64,000 bases of DNA, from assembly GCA_026874595.1 (NCBI GenBank), contig CM049316.1, positions 49,166,695 through 49,230,694 on the forward strand, given 5' to 3'. This DNA comes from Sipunculus nudus. Taxonomy: Eukaryota > Annelida > Sipuncula > Golfingiida > Sipunculidae. The position numbers were made by a program, and so were the translations under genes. Of the stretch, positions 22,131 to 32,530 are shown piece after piece (position 1 is the first letter of the stretch; each line of letters starts with the position of its first letter). The notes below the pieces were generated by a model. That model did no database searches, was not told the DNA's origin, and saw only the letters and a list, made by a program, of their open reading frames with translations.

Positions 22131-22750
22131 TTCCTCACTGCCCAGCGTCCATTTGTGCGTCTGTTTTCACACATAAACCCACATATCTCGAAAAACCGTT
22201 GACCGATCAGGCTAAAAATTTTGCACAAATGAAGCCCTTTGATAGGTCTATAACATACACTAATAATGGTGGCGCCACTTGCAACAATTTTTGCACAGCG
22301 TCCATCTGTTCATCTGCCTTGGGATAAAATCACTCATATCTCATCAGTGGTTTGACTTATCCACCTGAAATTTTGCAGGTTTATGCATCCTTGACAATTT
22401 TCTCGATTTTATGACAGGTGGCACCACCTACATTCACGTTTACTCTGCAGACATCCATGCTAATATGCAACACACCTCACTCTATTCTCCTTGCCACTTA
22501 ATCCATGCCTCACTTCACCCGTCCCACTCTGATTTCTGCGGATACACATAGTCTCTTGTCGACTACCCATATTCTAGTTTTAAAATGTCCTAGTCTGAAA
22601 CTTGCAGGTCCGAAAAGTTTATTTTGCTGAAATCATAATGACTAAGGTAGATATGGGGACTTAAGAGGATCAATATCAGATCTTAAAAATAAACCTCCAT
22701 TCATACTCCCAAACTTTGCACAGGTTCGCATTAGGCCTGTAGGCCTTGTT

Positions 22751-23880
22751 ATTTTTTTTATCTCTGTATATTATACAATCATCCCCCCGTGAACACAAAC
22801 ATTAACACACTTATTTATATATATATATACATGTATATATTTATATATATACATACATACGAACACACGCATATATATGACCATCTCCCCCTGGTATGAA
22901 GACCTGTCTACGCCACTGAACCTGTCTATAGTACTCGGTACATTTAAGTGTTGATAGTGTGAGCTATATTTAAAACTACGAAAAACACCCTTCTCCCCTC
23001 ATTTGAGATATATAGGTAAAGGTGTTGAAGAGCAATAAATATGCAGACATTTATACACAATTATGGATTTTTGTTTGTTGTAAGATGACACAATACATAC
23101 TGAAAATGATGGTTTTATGGAGTCATTATGTGACGTTACTTCAACTTAGGCGGGTTTTAAACAAGGAGTAATCAATTAACATAGTGCAATGGCGACCAAA
23201 TCGTCTTTATAACGGTGTTGAAAAAGTCTGGGGACATGCATTTTAATCGCTATAAAGGTTAAAAAATAGAGGGATGTCAAGAAACTTGTGAAAGTTTTAA
23301 GGAACGATGATATTATATATAAAGAGTGAAAAGAAATCCTAGGGCTATACCATTTTTTTAAATATAAAAAATAAGAGGATAATCAGTTATTTATTATGCA
23401 TGGGGACACGCACTTGTCGATGACCTTTGAACCATTAAGGATAGATTTAAAGCATTTCAGGTATTACTTCGCTTAAGAAATAAGCTCAAAGTAAACTGAA
23501 AATATAAGATACTAAAATTCAATACCAAAGCACGATGGCAGATGGCACTGTCAAAGTTCGGCACACGAATTTTCGTGAATTGGGTCGTTTTCTGCAGAAT
23601 GACCCCTTATAGGAGATCAGCGAAAGTGTATTATTATTTTCCTACCCTGTCCCTACCCCTACGTACCCCTAACGATACGTTATTTTAATGTAAAATATGA
23701 TTTGAACGTGCAATATAATGCTGTAATAATAAGTATGTCAACATCCTAATCCGTTTACTTAGTGTTATATAATGTGAACGAAAGTCCGTAAAATTACAAT
23801 TCGATTTAACAGATTTTCTTGTTAACTTGTATACACGTAATCAATTCGATGAAAGGGTCCCTGCTTTACGTACAGCCAGG
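22751..23880. other. AT-rich, no gene recognised
   Basis: A TA/CATA-rich tract lies at 22818-22878. GTCTACGCCACTG at about 22906-22918 resembles a right-hand hAT-type end. Nothing else was recognised. Confidence 0.35.
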
Positions 23881-23904
23881 GGCCCATGCAACCTAAAGCA
23901 GCGT

Positions 23905-24238
23905 TTCCATGTGCGCGTATATGCGTATGTGCGTATATGCGTGAAAAATCGCTCATATGATTTTGTAACTGGGGTGTTTCCATGTGTCCGTCAGCGTATA
24001 TGCGTATGTGCATGTATGCGTGGAAAAATAGGTGTTTCCATGTGCGCGTATATGCGTATATGCATGAACTGGCTGACGTATATATTTGTACAGTGAATCA
24101 AGCAGGCCTTCCACAAAAAGATGATGAAATGACGTCATTTTACCTTGAATCCCAGAGTTCACGCAGACCCTATGCGTGAAAATCGCTCCTGTGGCGATTT
24201 TCACGCATATTCGCACATACGCATAATCCACCCCTGCG
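23905..24238. mobile_element. Foldback MITE-like element of GCGTATATGCGTA words
   Basis: The left side has three GTTTCCATGTG(C/T)GCG-like starts with repeated GCGTATATGCGTATGTGCG words. The right side has their reverse complement, CGCATATTCGCACATACGCA. It contains a perfect 16-bp hairpin (separate entry). No coding sequence is supported; the frames on both strands are products of the repeat. Exact ends and target duplication were not determined. Confidence 0.5.
24171..24209. other. Perfect 16-bp hairpin, 7-nt loop
   Basis: TATGCGTGAAAATCGC at 24171-24186 pairs fully with GCGATTTTCACGCATA at 24194-24209. Confidence 0.8.
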
Positions 24239-24440
24239 TATAGGCTTATATTTATATAATAGCAGCCGACCAGCCCAGAAAACTAATCAGTGTATATACC
24301 GTCCGTGAGCCAATGTTGTTAGGCCTATATCTTTCACCCCGTCGTTATGTTATTGGATTCCTGCATCATTTTAAGGCGTTAACACCTGGAGAAATTATGA
24401 GGAGATCATCAGATTATCGTCGGATTATCTTTCACGAATG

Positions 24441-24750
24441 TTGACCAACAACAGTCAGGAACGATCCTTTTCAAAACTGAAAAGGATAAGAAATGAACTA
24501 AGGACTAACATGGATCAAGCCCGCTCAAATAATCTCTCCTTAATGAGAATATATATATAGGCCTAATGAGCATGAGCTTCTACGGGAAACTGAAATTTCT
24601 AAAATAATCAATACATTTGCACAAGCAAACGCTGGTTTTACATCAATCTTCGACCCCCCGCCGAAATACGCAGATTATGAACCAGTGCTTATTAATATGA
24701 ATTCTAAAGCTAAATTAAACCAAGGTTGTTTGACGATGATTAGACCTTAA
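24441..24750 (+). pseudogene. hAT transposase C-terminal dimerisation-domain remnant
   Basis: Reading from 24441 gives a stretch with ERSFSKLKRIRNELR...SNNLSLMRI, the conserved hAT C-terminal dimerisation motif (ERxFSxLKxIK...LRxxM...RLxxLxLMxI). It stops at about 24560. A second frame from 24565 continues as NEHELLRET...IINTFAQANAGF to a stop at 24750, so a small indel separates the two halves. No upstream catalytic RNase-H-like fold was found in the preceding 500 bp. The downstream GACGCCCCTG at 25346-25355 may be the element's right end. Protein-level identity is fairly clear; activity is excluded by truncation. Confidence 0.7.
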
Positions 24751-24919
24751 AGAGACCTGAGTCACCCTTTCGCCACAGGATTGGCACCCTTGTGAGTTCG
24801 ATTCTGCGAAGTCGCATCTTAGTCGGAAACTGATACTGCCACCTGACGGCTCAACCTCAGCATATTATATTAACAAACCTTTTGACTATACTGTTTATCC
24901 AATGACCGATCTCACATAT

Positions 24920-25243
24920 TTTTTATCAAATAATTTTAAAACAGGGGACAAGGAAACAACATTTCTTTGTTGTACAGTATTATATATGTCACACTGGTCA
25001 CGTACAAATGAACCAGTCTGTACATATTATATAAAAAGGAGGCTGATTTAAATGGAAAAATCATTGGAGCTAAAAAATGTTATTAATATGTTTAACTCAA
25101 ATAAATTCGATTGAAATTTTAAAAAATCCCTGTTTTTTTTTAATATTTTATCAAATAATTTTAAAACAGTGGACAAGGAAACAACATTTCTTTGTTGTAC
25201 AGTATTATATGTCACACTGGTCACGTACAAATGAACCAGTCTG
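24920..25243. repeat. ~100-bp direct duplication
   Basis: Segments 24920-25020 and 25145-25243 are nearly identical, from 'atcaaataattttaaaaca' to 'aatgaaccagtctg', with one 2-bp indel and a G/T change. They are separated by about 125 bp. Confidence 0.8.
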
Positions 25244-25316
25244 GTTATAAAAGTTCCAACTCTTTTATGCTGAAGGTGAAAAGAAGCCATTCTTGTCCGA
25301 TGCGAAAGACCCCTAG

Positions 25317-25355
25317 CCCCCCCCCCCCCCCCCCCCCCCCATATTGACGCCCCTG
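25317..25355. repeat. C24 homopolymer and hAT-like right end
   Basis: 24 consecutive C (25317-25340) followed by a GACGCCCCTG terminus. Homopolymer length is likely to be unstable or misassembled. Confidence 0.6.
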
Positions 25356-25952
25356 AATATATAAGTCAGCTGTATAAGCGATATTTACACAAATAAGCAA
25401 CATTATCCAGGACTTGGTGTTCATTACCCAACCCCTCCCCCGAAAATAAAATGTTCCGCGATGAATTTAGAAAAAAAATCATCAAACAATAACTTTTTTC
25501 ATGTGTCATTTTTATTATTACAAAAGTATTATTTTTAGTTAAACGTTTTGTATATAAACAGAAGTTTCAAAGCTTTGGGCAGACTGTTCTAAATTATACT
25601 GGCAGATTTGAAAATCAAATATAAATCAAACTAAACTAGTGAATCAAACTTTAATTAAACTTGAAATGCAGGAGTTGCAATGGAATCTGTTCTGTTGAAA
25701 CAACATGTAGCACAATTATTTTTAAAGACATGTTGAAATCGGAATCTGGGTCCAGTCAGTGGTATAAATATATGTCACCTGTGCACTCATGACTATATAG
25801 CTGGTGCCTAGCAAGGCCCAATAATTTTCAATAATACAGTCAGTACACTCAGAGATAAAACCTAATTATTAATTATTATTAATTACAAAATTTAATGAGA
25901 AAATCATTTTACAAGTTCAAAAATAGTCGACATTTTTCTCTACAGCTATATG

Positions 25953-25954
<2 letters not shown>
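25356..25954. other. AT-rich, no gene recognised
   Basis: No frame or repeat of note was seen on either strand. Confidence 0.4.

Positions 25955-26032
<78 letters not shown>
25955..26032. repeat. (TA)n microsatellite
   Basis: About 78 bp of TA with one CA interruption; source of a Tyr-Ile repeat frame. Confidence 0.95.
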
Positions 26033-26033
<1 letters not shown>

Positions 26034-26059
26034 CAACAAATCCTATATTGTAGTGCATC

Positions 26060-26400
26060 CGATATATTTGTCATATATAGCTGTCCAATACGAATTTCGG
26101 AGACGAAAATTCATCGGTCGGAAACCAAAAGTATCGTTCGGATTTGGTTTGAATGAAATTTCGGATGCGACAGGATTTTAGTCGGAACGACAGAAATATT
26201 CGTTCGTGTCATATTCGTTCGGACGCATCCGGTGTGACACCGCCTTTAGGTGTGTATGCACAAACATAAAATATAGGATTTTATTTTTTCGTTCGTACAG
26301 CAAATTTTCGTTCGGACGTTAAATTCGTTCGGACGCATCCGGTGTGAAACCGCCTTTATCCGACAAAAATTTTATCGGATGACGGGTCGGATAAGTAGCC
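26060..26400. mobile_element. MITE-like repeat with a duplicated end module
   Basis: ATTCGTTCGGACGCATCCGG followed by TGTGA(C/A)ACCGCCTTTA occurs at about 26213-26247 and again at about 26324-26357 in the same orientation. TTCGTTCGG words recur between them, and diverged inverse forms lie to the left. It is probably a small DNA transposon or two partial copies; ends were not resolved. Confidence 0.4.
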
Positions 26401-26771
26401 TACCGCGACCGCATAAAAGGATTGGGTCCTCCCTAATATTATGTTCGACTCTATCCGAAACCGCAACCGCGTAAAAGGAATCACAAAAGATTACTAGAAT
26501 AAGTGCAGCACTAAAGCCACGGTCACATTAAATCGTACGACTGTTTAATCGTGCAATTGACCCACGATCAGGTAGTCGCACGACCAGTCCACACAAATTT
26601 GTCCTGATTCTGAAATGGTCGTCAGTACTTGATTCTGGTGGTAGGTAATCGTACGACTGGTGGTACGCCCGGTTGCACGATCAACCAGTACTAGTGACGA
26701 TCGGTCGCAAGATCAGTCGGGCGACAAGGCGTTGCGATTAATATTGATCGTACGACAAGTCTTAGGGTTAA

Positions 26772-27451
26772 CCCCGGCTTTACACTACACGACAATCGCA
26801 GGTCGCTCACAATTTTCAGCATATCTCTGCGATTGTCGTGTAGTGTAAACAGCATTTTTCAGCGATAATCGCGTGTCGCAACAGATTATCGACCGACAAA
26901 AAAAGTTTGACATGTTAAACTTTTTCCTTACGATAATCGTTGGGTCGTGTATAGTAAACAGTATTACGACAATCGCAAGGGCGGGTCATGTCGTTCATCC
27001 AATAGGACAAAGGCTTTCAGGTCATGTGGCACTGCATGGTTTCAATCAAAATGGCAGAACCAGAGGGTTGGATATGGAATGACGAAAAGGAAGACGCCCT
27101 GATTGACCTGTGGTCAGCCAGACCGGTGTTATACGATGTCACCCATAAGAACTACCACAAGAAAGACGCAAAGACGAAAGAGTTGAGAGATACGCACCTG
27201 CCAGAATAACCAGCTTCTTTTTCTTTTGTTTTTTCTGCTGTCGGCTTACAACTGGCGCCATTTCCAAAACGGGGAAGGTCGAGCTAGGTCGCTAAGCGTA
27301 AACAGGATTTTGTCGCAGAACTTTGTCGCGGTAAGCAGCAAAGTCGTGTAGTGTAAACAGGGTTTTGTCGCCGAACTTTGGCGCGCGTCCAGCTATACGA
27401 TAATCGGTTGGACCGTGCGACCCGAGATTGTCGTGTAGTGTAACCCCGGCT
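26772..27451. mobile_element. Inner Harbinger deletion derivative (680 bp, MITE-like)
   Basis: Ends CCCCGGCTTTACACTACACG (left) and GTGTAACCCCGGCT (right), with TAA at 26769-26771 and 27452-27454. The left part corresponds to the reverse complement of about 29000-29413 and the right part to the reverse complement of 28029-28290. So it is an internally deleted relative of the 1,385-bp element, inserted in the opposite orientation. It keeps a 5' MADF segment and, on the minus strand, the first codons of the transposase (ATG at 27261). Confidence 0.75.
27051..27209 (+). pseudogene. MADF/Myb-like Harbinger DNA-binding protein, truncated
   Basis: From the ATG at 27051 the 52-residue frame has GWIWNDEKEDALIDLWSARP followed by VLYDVTHKNYHKKDAK. 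This matches the start of a MADF/Myb-like trihelix domain (aromatic, acidic pair, LI-x-LW, RP-x-LYD, K-x-Y). PIF/Harbinger elements carry such a second gene, whose product helps the transposase reach DNA and the nucleus. The frame passes the internal deletion and stops at 27209, so most of the protein is missing. The homologous segment on the other strand is at 28995-29120. Confidence 0.6.
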
Positions 27452-27576
27452 TAAGTGACAATCGACCAATCGTACGACTTGTCGTAATGACCTGCGACTA
27501 GTCGTTCAAATGGTCGTGCCACCGATCGTATGGATATATATTCCTGGGCCCGATATCAGCCCTAGTCATTCGTTCG

Positions 27577-27882
27577 CTAGATCCCGTACAGAACAGTGAT
27601 ATGATATATGCGTTTTCTTCTTTGTCTTCGCTGGCTTCTTCGGTGCAGAAGTGCAGCTGCGGCAATAGCACCAAGCTGTTGTTGTTGCTCCAGCTGTAGC
27701 CGAACCAGCATCAACTCGAGTCTACAGGGTGGCATCAGCTGCTCCACACTGACAATTGGAGGTAAATACGGCTGACTGACCTTAGCCCTAGATCCCAACA
27801 ATTTTATAACGTTTGCCGAGCTGATAGCACGACCAGTCGTATGGTCGTGCCACAAGTCGGGAGAGATCTTGGCAAGTTGCAA
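27577..27882 (-). pseudogene. Possible Harbinger-type transposase N-terminus of the outer element
   Basis: The minus-strand frame of about 101 codons has an internal Met at 27735. From there it reads as an LQLEQQQQLGAIAAAALLHR leader followed by RRSQRRQRRKR. A hydrophobic/Gln-rich leader followed by an Arg-rich stretch resembles the start of Harbinger transposases, and the location inside the outer element fits. No DDE catalytic residue is present and the frame ends soon after. Low complexity could give this by chance. Confidence 0.3.
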
Positions 27883-28216
27883 TTCTGATCACAAGGTCGT
27901 ACGACCAGTCATGCCACCAATCGCGAGGTGGCACGAGCAGTGGCACGACCAATCGTGCAACAAGTTGTCGCACGATGATGCACGACTGGTCATGCGACTG
28001 GTGGTACAACCTTCTTGCGAGTTCCTAAAGCCGGGGTTACACTACACGACAATCGCGGGTCGCACGGTCCAACCGATTATCGTAGCTGGACGCGCGACAA
28101 AGTTCGGCGACAAAACCCTGTTTACACTACACGACTTTGCTGCTTACCGCGACAAAGTTCTGCGACAAAATCCTGTTTACGCTTAGCGACCTTGCTCGAC
28201 CTTCCCCGTTTTGGAA

Positions 28217-28589
28217 ATGGCGCCAGTTGTAAGCCGACAGCAGAAAAAAACAAAAGAAAAAGAAGCTGGTTATTCTGGCAGGTGCGTATTTAATTTGCTC
28301 AAGGAGGAGGGAGAGGACCGTTTGGACTCGGTCCTGGCTTCAGAAGAGAGAAACGCATGGAGCATTCGATATCCTGATGAGCGATTTGAGAGAGGATGAT
28401 GGTGGATTTCTAAACTTCATGAGAATGTCCCCCGGAATCTTTGATGACTTGATGGATAAGGTGCCACCACTCATTTCTAAACAAGACACCAAGATGCGAG
28501 CTCCCATTCCTCAAGGAGTCAAGTTGGCGATAACGCTAAGATTCTTAGCAACGGGTAAGATGATAGGCCTACCAATTACAATTTATTAG
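28217..28589 (+). pseudogene. PIF/Harbinger transposase, N-terminal part only
   Basis: The ATG at 28217 (MAPVVSRQQKK) is followed by an A7 run (28244-28250) that shifts the frame. The 680-bp relative has A6 and stays in frame there. Beyond the run the plus-strand frame 0 reads as a Harbinger N-terminal region: KLVILAGAYL, an RRRERTVWTRSWLQKRE box, AFDILMSDLREDD, FLNFMRMSP, FDDLMDKV, KQDTKMR and LAITLRFLATG. These boxes precede the DDE_Tnp_4 catalytic domain in the family. LRFLATG is followed by G-GTAAGA (GT at 28555), a plausible splice donor; the frame itself runs to a stop at 28589. No DDE residues remain. The element is therefore non-autonomous. Confidence 0.75.
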
Positions 28590-28994
28590 CATCATATTTG
28601 TACATATCTTATAACTTCAAAATATGAAAAAAATCAAATAAAATTATAATATAAATATATACATTTCTATATTCTATTAATTTTTATATACAAATATATA
28701 TATATCTTTATTAATATACAATATATATATTTCTCACATACATATATATTATATATAAAAAAAGCAAACACATATACTTGTGTAAAAATATAGCACTTGT
28801 TTATAAATATAGATTATATATATATATACTTTATAATACATTTCATTACACTTTATTAATTTCATTATATACATGTACAAACTATGTTTATGTAGATATG
28901 TATATTTATATATATATATATATTTTAGAATATTTATTAATATGTAAATTATATAGTTTATTTGAAATTGTTTATAAACATACACACATATATA
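28590..28994. repeat. AT-rich low-complexity filler
   Basis: About 400 bp of TATA/ATAT-rich sequence replaces the expected catalytic region of the element. It yields Tyr/Ile-rich frames on both strands that are not proteins. Confidence 0.7.
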
Positions 28995-29120
28995 CGTCTT
29001 TGCGTCTTTCTTGTTGTAGTTCTTATGGGTGACATCGTATAACACCGGTCTGGCTGACCACAGGTCAATCAGGGCGTCTTCCTTTTCGTCATTCCATATC
29101 CAACCATCTGGCTCTGCCAT
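28995..29120 (-). pseudogene. MADF/Myb-like protein start, truncated
   Basis: From the ATG at 29118-29120 the minus strand encodes the same 41-residue MADF start as 27051-27209 (PDGWIWNDEKEDALIDLW, then VLYDVTHKNYNKKDAKT). It differs by Asp for Glu and Asn for His. It then runs into AT-rich filler. An upstream in-frame extension rich in repeat-derived residues is not considered real. Confidence 0.6.
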
Positions 29121-29616
29121 TTTGATTGAAACCAGTGCCACATGACCTGAAAGCCTTTGTCCTATTGGATGAACGACATGACCCGCCCTTGCGATTGTCG
29201 TAATACTGTTTACACTACACGACCCAACGATAATCGTAAGGAAAAAGTTTGACATGTCAAACTTTTTTGACATGTCAAACTTTTTTTGTCGGCCGATAAT
29301 CTGTTGCGACACGCGATTATCGCTGAAAAATGCTGTTTACACTACACGACAATCGCAGAGAAATGCTGAAAATTGTGAGCGACCTGCGATTGTCGTGTAG
29401 TGTAACCCCAGCTTAAGACCTCAAAATTTACAAATCAGTCGCAACTGGATTTTGAACATGTTCAAAAACCACCTGCGACCGATTTTTCACCCAGTGATCA
29501 GTCACGGCCTCCGCGATCGGTCGCACGTTCTTGTCACGACTGTCCGGCGATTCCTCAAATTTTCAGTCGCGGACAGGTCGTAACCTGGTCGTATCTCTAG
29601 TGTGACCGTGGCTTAA

Positions 29617-30994
29617 CGCATGGGATGTACATTTCATATGTGGAACAATGTAACAACATGCTCATTGCTGACATGGGCATTCGAGCTTGCATTGGCTGTG
29701 ACCTATAAAGTCGCTGCTTGGAAACTAGGTCCAACACGTTTTCATTTTTAAAAACGTTTTGTGGAAAACGTTTGTTGGAAACCGTATTAGCCAAAACGGT
29801 CTGAAAACACGTGAACGCTCAATTCGCATTCAACACCGTTTGAAACTGTTTGTGTCTGCCGTGTGAACGGGCCAGTAAATTAACACACATGCACCTCTAA
29901 AGATATCTAGAGCTTGTGCGTGAATATATCGTGTAATCCGTATTGTTTTCTCGATTATCTCGTTAAACCCTATGGCCCGGATCAGAGTAAAATTCCAATT
30001 AAACGTCAACTTAAGGTAAGTTTCGTTTATTTTTAAACTAATTTAGATAGATGTAGGCCTATATGCACACATTATTAGAAGGTAAAATGTATATATGTAT
30101 GCAAACTGATCCAAAGTGAGATTGGTTCTAACATTTACATGATTTAGGCCTACATGATGCCGGTATTATTAACAATCTTCTGGAAAATATAAACTAAGGC
30201 CTACGTGGAATTAAGGGGCCAAAGTGAGAATTAGGTCGTACAACTTAATTTAAATCAAACTCCGGGGTCGATATTACGTTTGATAATAAAATGTTAAACT
30301 GTAAATAACCATTTGAATGTATAGGCCTATGAATACACGATAAAGTCAAGCTTTCGTAATAGGCCTATATATTATATTTATTTCAAATCGACAAGATTGC
30401 CTTGCCTTTATATAATATTAAATTATAATGGTCCCGACATGAGCTTCTCAGAACACTGGGTGTGTCACAACCTTTTTCATCATTTATGTATTTTAATATT
30501 ATTATCCTCTACATATTTGCATTTAATAATGGTAATCATACTTTGATACAATAAATATTTAATGCAAAAAAAATCAATTTAATTGGTCACGGTCAGCTTT
30601 TCTATGACGGCAGTTATGGTCCCTGGTTCCCATGAAGCTGGACCGGGACGGTCAAAATTTGTCTCGACCAATACATGTTATTTAACGTCAGGTATAAAAT
30701 CGGGCCTAGCAAGTTCGAAATAGGCCCTATAATAATCCCGACAGAAATGAATTTAAAAATTATAATTTCGATGTGAGATATACCATCTGAGGCTGCTGAG
30801 CCACAGGTGTGCATGACAGTGTGATTGCAACTATATTGTATAATATTGTATAGGCCTAATGTATGGTTACGCTTGGGCATTTTTGCGCCACAAATGGCGT
30901 GTGTAAATATTAAAAAAAAGTCATAGAATTGATAAAAATGAAGCTTGTAACCGGTATGATTTCAATTTTATTTCATAAAATGGTAAACGGTGGC

Positions 30995-31071
<77 letters not shown>

Positions 31072-32330
31072 GTGAGTAATCTTTGTGTTTATGCGATTAT
31101 CAGGGGCGGATTAAGGTTGAATGGGGTCCCCGGCTGTACATAAAGCAAGGACACTTTCAGCAAATTTAAAACGTGTGTACAAATTAACAAGAAAATCTGT
31201 TAAACCGAATTGTAAACTTACGGACTTTATTATACTAAGTATGCGGATATGATATTGACACACTATATTACATGTAGCATTATATGGCACGTTTGAATCA
31301 TTGACAATAATGAATTAAATGAATTTTGTAAATGAATTGGATCAAAAATGTTTCTGTAGTAACGTTATTCCGCGATCACTGGAGAAATCCAGCTTTGATT
31401 TTCTGTTTGGTCGTTTTGTCTTCTTTCATGATACCCCTATATATTTCTTGTCACTTATACCCTTACTCACAAAAATAAATATTAAATTTTTATAGATACA
31501 ATTGGATAACGCTTGTTAGAATACGGACAGTAATTATACTCGTTGGTCAGCGTTATCCGGGAGTGTGGATCCCAGAAAACAATTTCCAGTTTTCCCATAA
31601 TTTATGTTTAAATAGAATTATCTAAAGGATTATTTGATGACCTGCTACTGCAGTGACACTAGGTATAAGAATATAACAGTCAATTGCATGGTATTATAAA
31701 TTCAAATTATATAAACATTACTGAAAGTTGGGATCAAGTGGGGGAAATCCGTGTAATTTGGACCACTGTGTAATTTGAAACACCCAAAATTTCCATATTT
31801 GGAAAAATAGTACCAGAACGAGGCAAGTTCGTCACTGTAGCATCGACAATTTTGAAGCATCCAACGACGGTGCAGGAAAGCTAGGTGCAAATTTTGGCGA
31901 ATATTCAACTTGAAGATGTTAATTTCATAGTTTGTTCCTATTTTCCATGCATATAAATATCGAAGTATTCTAACTGTTATTCAATGAAGATCCCATCATG
32001 TCCCAACATTTCACAGCTTTATAACATGGCCGATTTGATTTTGGCTAATAATATGTAAATAAGGTCAGAATCAAAATCTGCATATTGACTTGCTGTGTGT
32101 AATATGGAATAGGCCCTATAGTATAATATGGCCCGGTGGTCTCTTTTATTTGTGCGCCGTTGACATTCTGATTCGTGTAGCGCAGGCGTAGGGCGTTGCT
32201 TTGGTGTGTAGAGACACGGCGCTCGGTGTAATCCGTAGTGGTTGAACTCTGAGGTGTAGAAACACAGCGTTCTTTGTTCGAGTCGGGGATGCAGGTCTGT
32301 TCTTTGGGCGTGTAAATTATGTATTGTTGT
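29617..32330. other. AT-rich sequence with TE debris, no gene recognised
   Basis: 29617-29880 has ACGTTTTC/GAAAACGT inverted words and ends in a CCGTGTGAACGGGCCAG module like a MITE terminus. A CAGGGGCGGATTAAGG hAT-like end is at 31101. 31702-31908 on the minus strand gives a Trp/Tyr/Phe-containing frame with no recognisable domain. All of this recurs about 6,090 bp downstream. Confidence 0.4.
30997..31068. repeat. (TA)n microsatellite
   Basis: About 72 bp of TA. The duplicate at about 37092-37149 is about 14 bp shorter, the main length difference between the two duplicated units. Confidence 0.95.
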
Positions 32331-32334
32331 GTTC

Positions 32335-32530
32335 TTTGCTTGCCGGAAATCTTCGATTTCGGCAAGCATATTGCTCAGTTGCGTATGTCTGTTTGTCTGT
32401 TTGTTGCTTGCCGGAAATCTTCGATTTCGGCAAGTTGGTTGGTCAGTTGCGTATGTCCATTTGTCTGTTTTTTTGTTTTTTTGTTTTTTGGTTTTTTTGT
32501 TTTTTTGTTTTTTTGTGTGTTTGTCTGCGC
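32335..32530. repeat. GCTTGCCGG hairpins and (GTTTTTTT)n microsatellite
   Basis: Two near-perfect hairpins (GCTTGCCGGAAATC / GATTTCGGCAAG) at about 32338-32370 and 32406-32435, each followed by 'cagttgcgtatgtc'. Then comes a T6-7/G heptamer-octamer array. The Lys/Asn-rich and Phe-rich frames here are products of that array. Confidence 0.8.

Larger units (their letters stand above)
18573..22750. mobile_element. HINE-like element, copy 2
   Basis: It begins with GCGAACCTGT (18573-18582) and ends with ACAGGTTCGC (22720-22729) plus the AGGCCTGTAGGCCT palindrome, exactly as copy 1 at 338-4242. The left block, the block with the DR1 site (22082-22300) and the right-end block (22449-22570) are clearly homologous to copy 1. 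The middle differs: here it is a ~337-bp tandem array ending in a microsatellite and hairpin. That middle may be a separate HINE-type element inserted into this one. Confidence 0.6.
28029..29413. mobile_element. Inner PIF/Harbinger element (1,385 bp), internally deleted
   Basis: Terminal inverted repeats begin AGCCGGGGTTACACTACACG (28029) and end GTAGTGTAACCCCAGCT (29413), with TAA at 28026-28028 and 29414-29416. A transposase start lies on the plus strand and a MADF-like gene start on the minus strand; the two genes converge. The middle (28590-28994) is AT-rich filler, and the DDE catalytic core is missing. Right-hand parts are included in the 6.1-kb tandem duplication. Confidence 0.8.
26515..29613. 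mobile_element. Outer PIF/Harbinger-like element hosting two insertions
   Basis: Termini AGCCACGGTCACA (26515) and TGTGACCGTGGCT (ending 29613) are inverted and flanked by TAA at 26512-26514 and 29614-29616, the 3-bp duplication of PIF/Harbinger. Excluding two inner elements, about 1.03 kb of outer sequence remains (26515-26771, 27455-28028, 29417-29613). It is dense in GTCGTACGAC and TCGTGCGACC words on both strands, perhaps subterminal binding sites. The middle part has a minus-strand frame that could be a transposase start. Confidence 0.6.

Noticed and set aside
24796-24804. Possible tRNA or tRNA-derived SINE (GTTCGATTC B-box-like word)
   Set aside because: No A box at the right distance, no acceptor or anticodon stem pairing found, and it lies inside AT-rich sequence without SINE ends.
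28749-29312. 187-codon minus-strand protein joining MADF motif to Tyr/Ile-rich tail and a Met-Ser leader
   Set aside because: Only the 41 residues at 28995-29120 resemble a protein family; the tail is AT filler and the leader is terminal repeat sequence.
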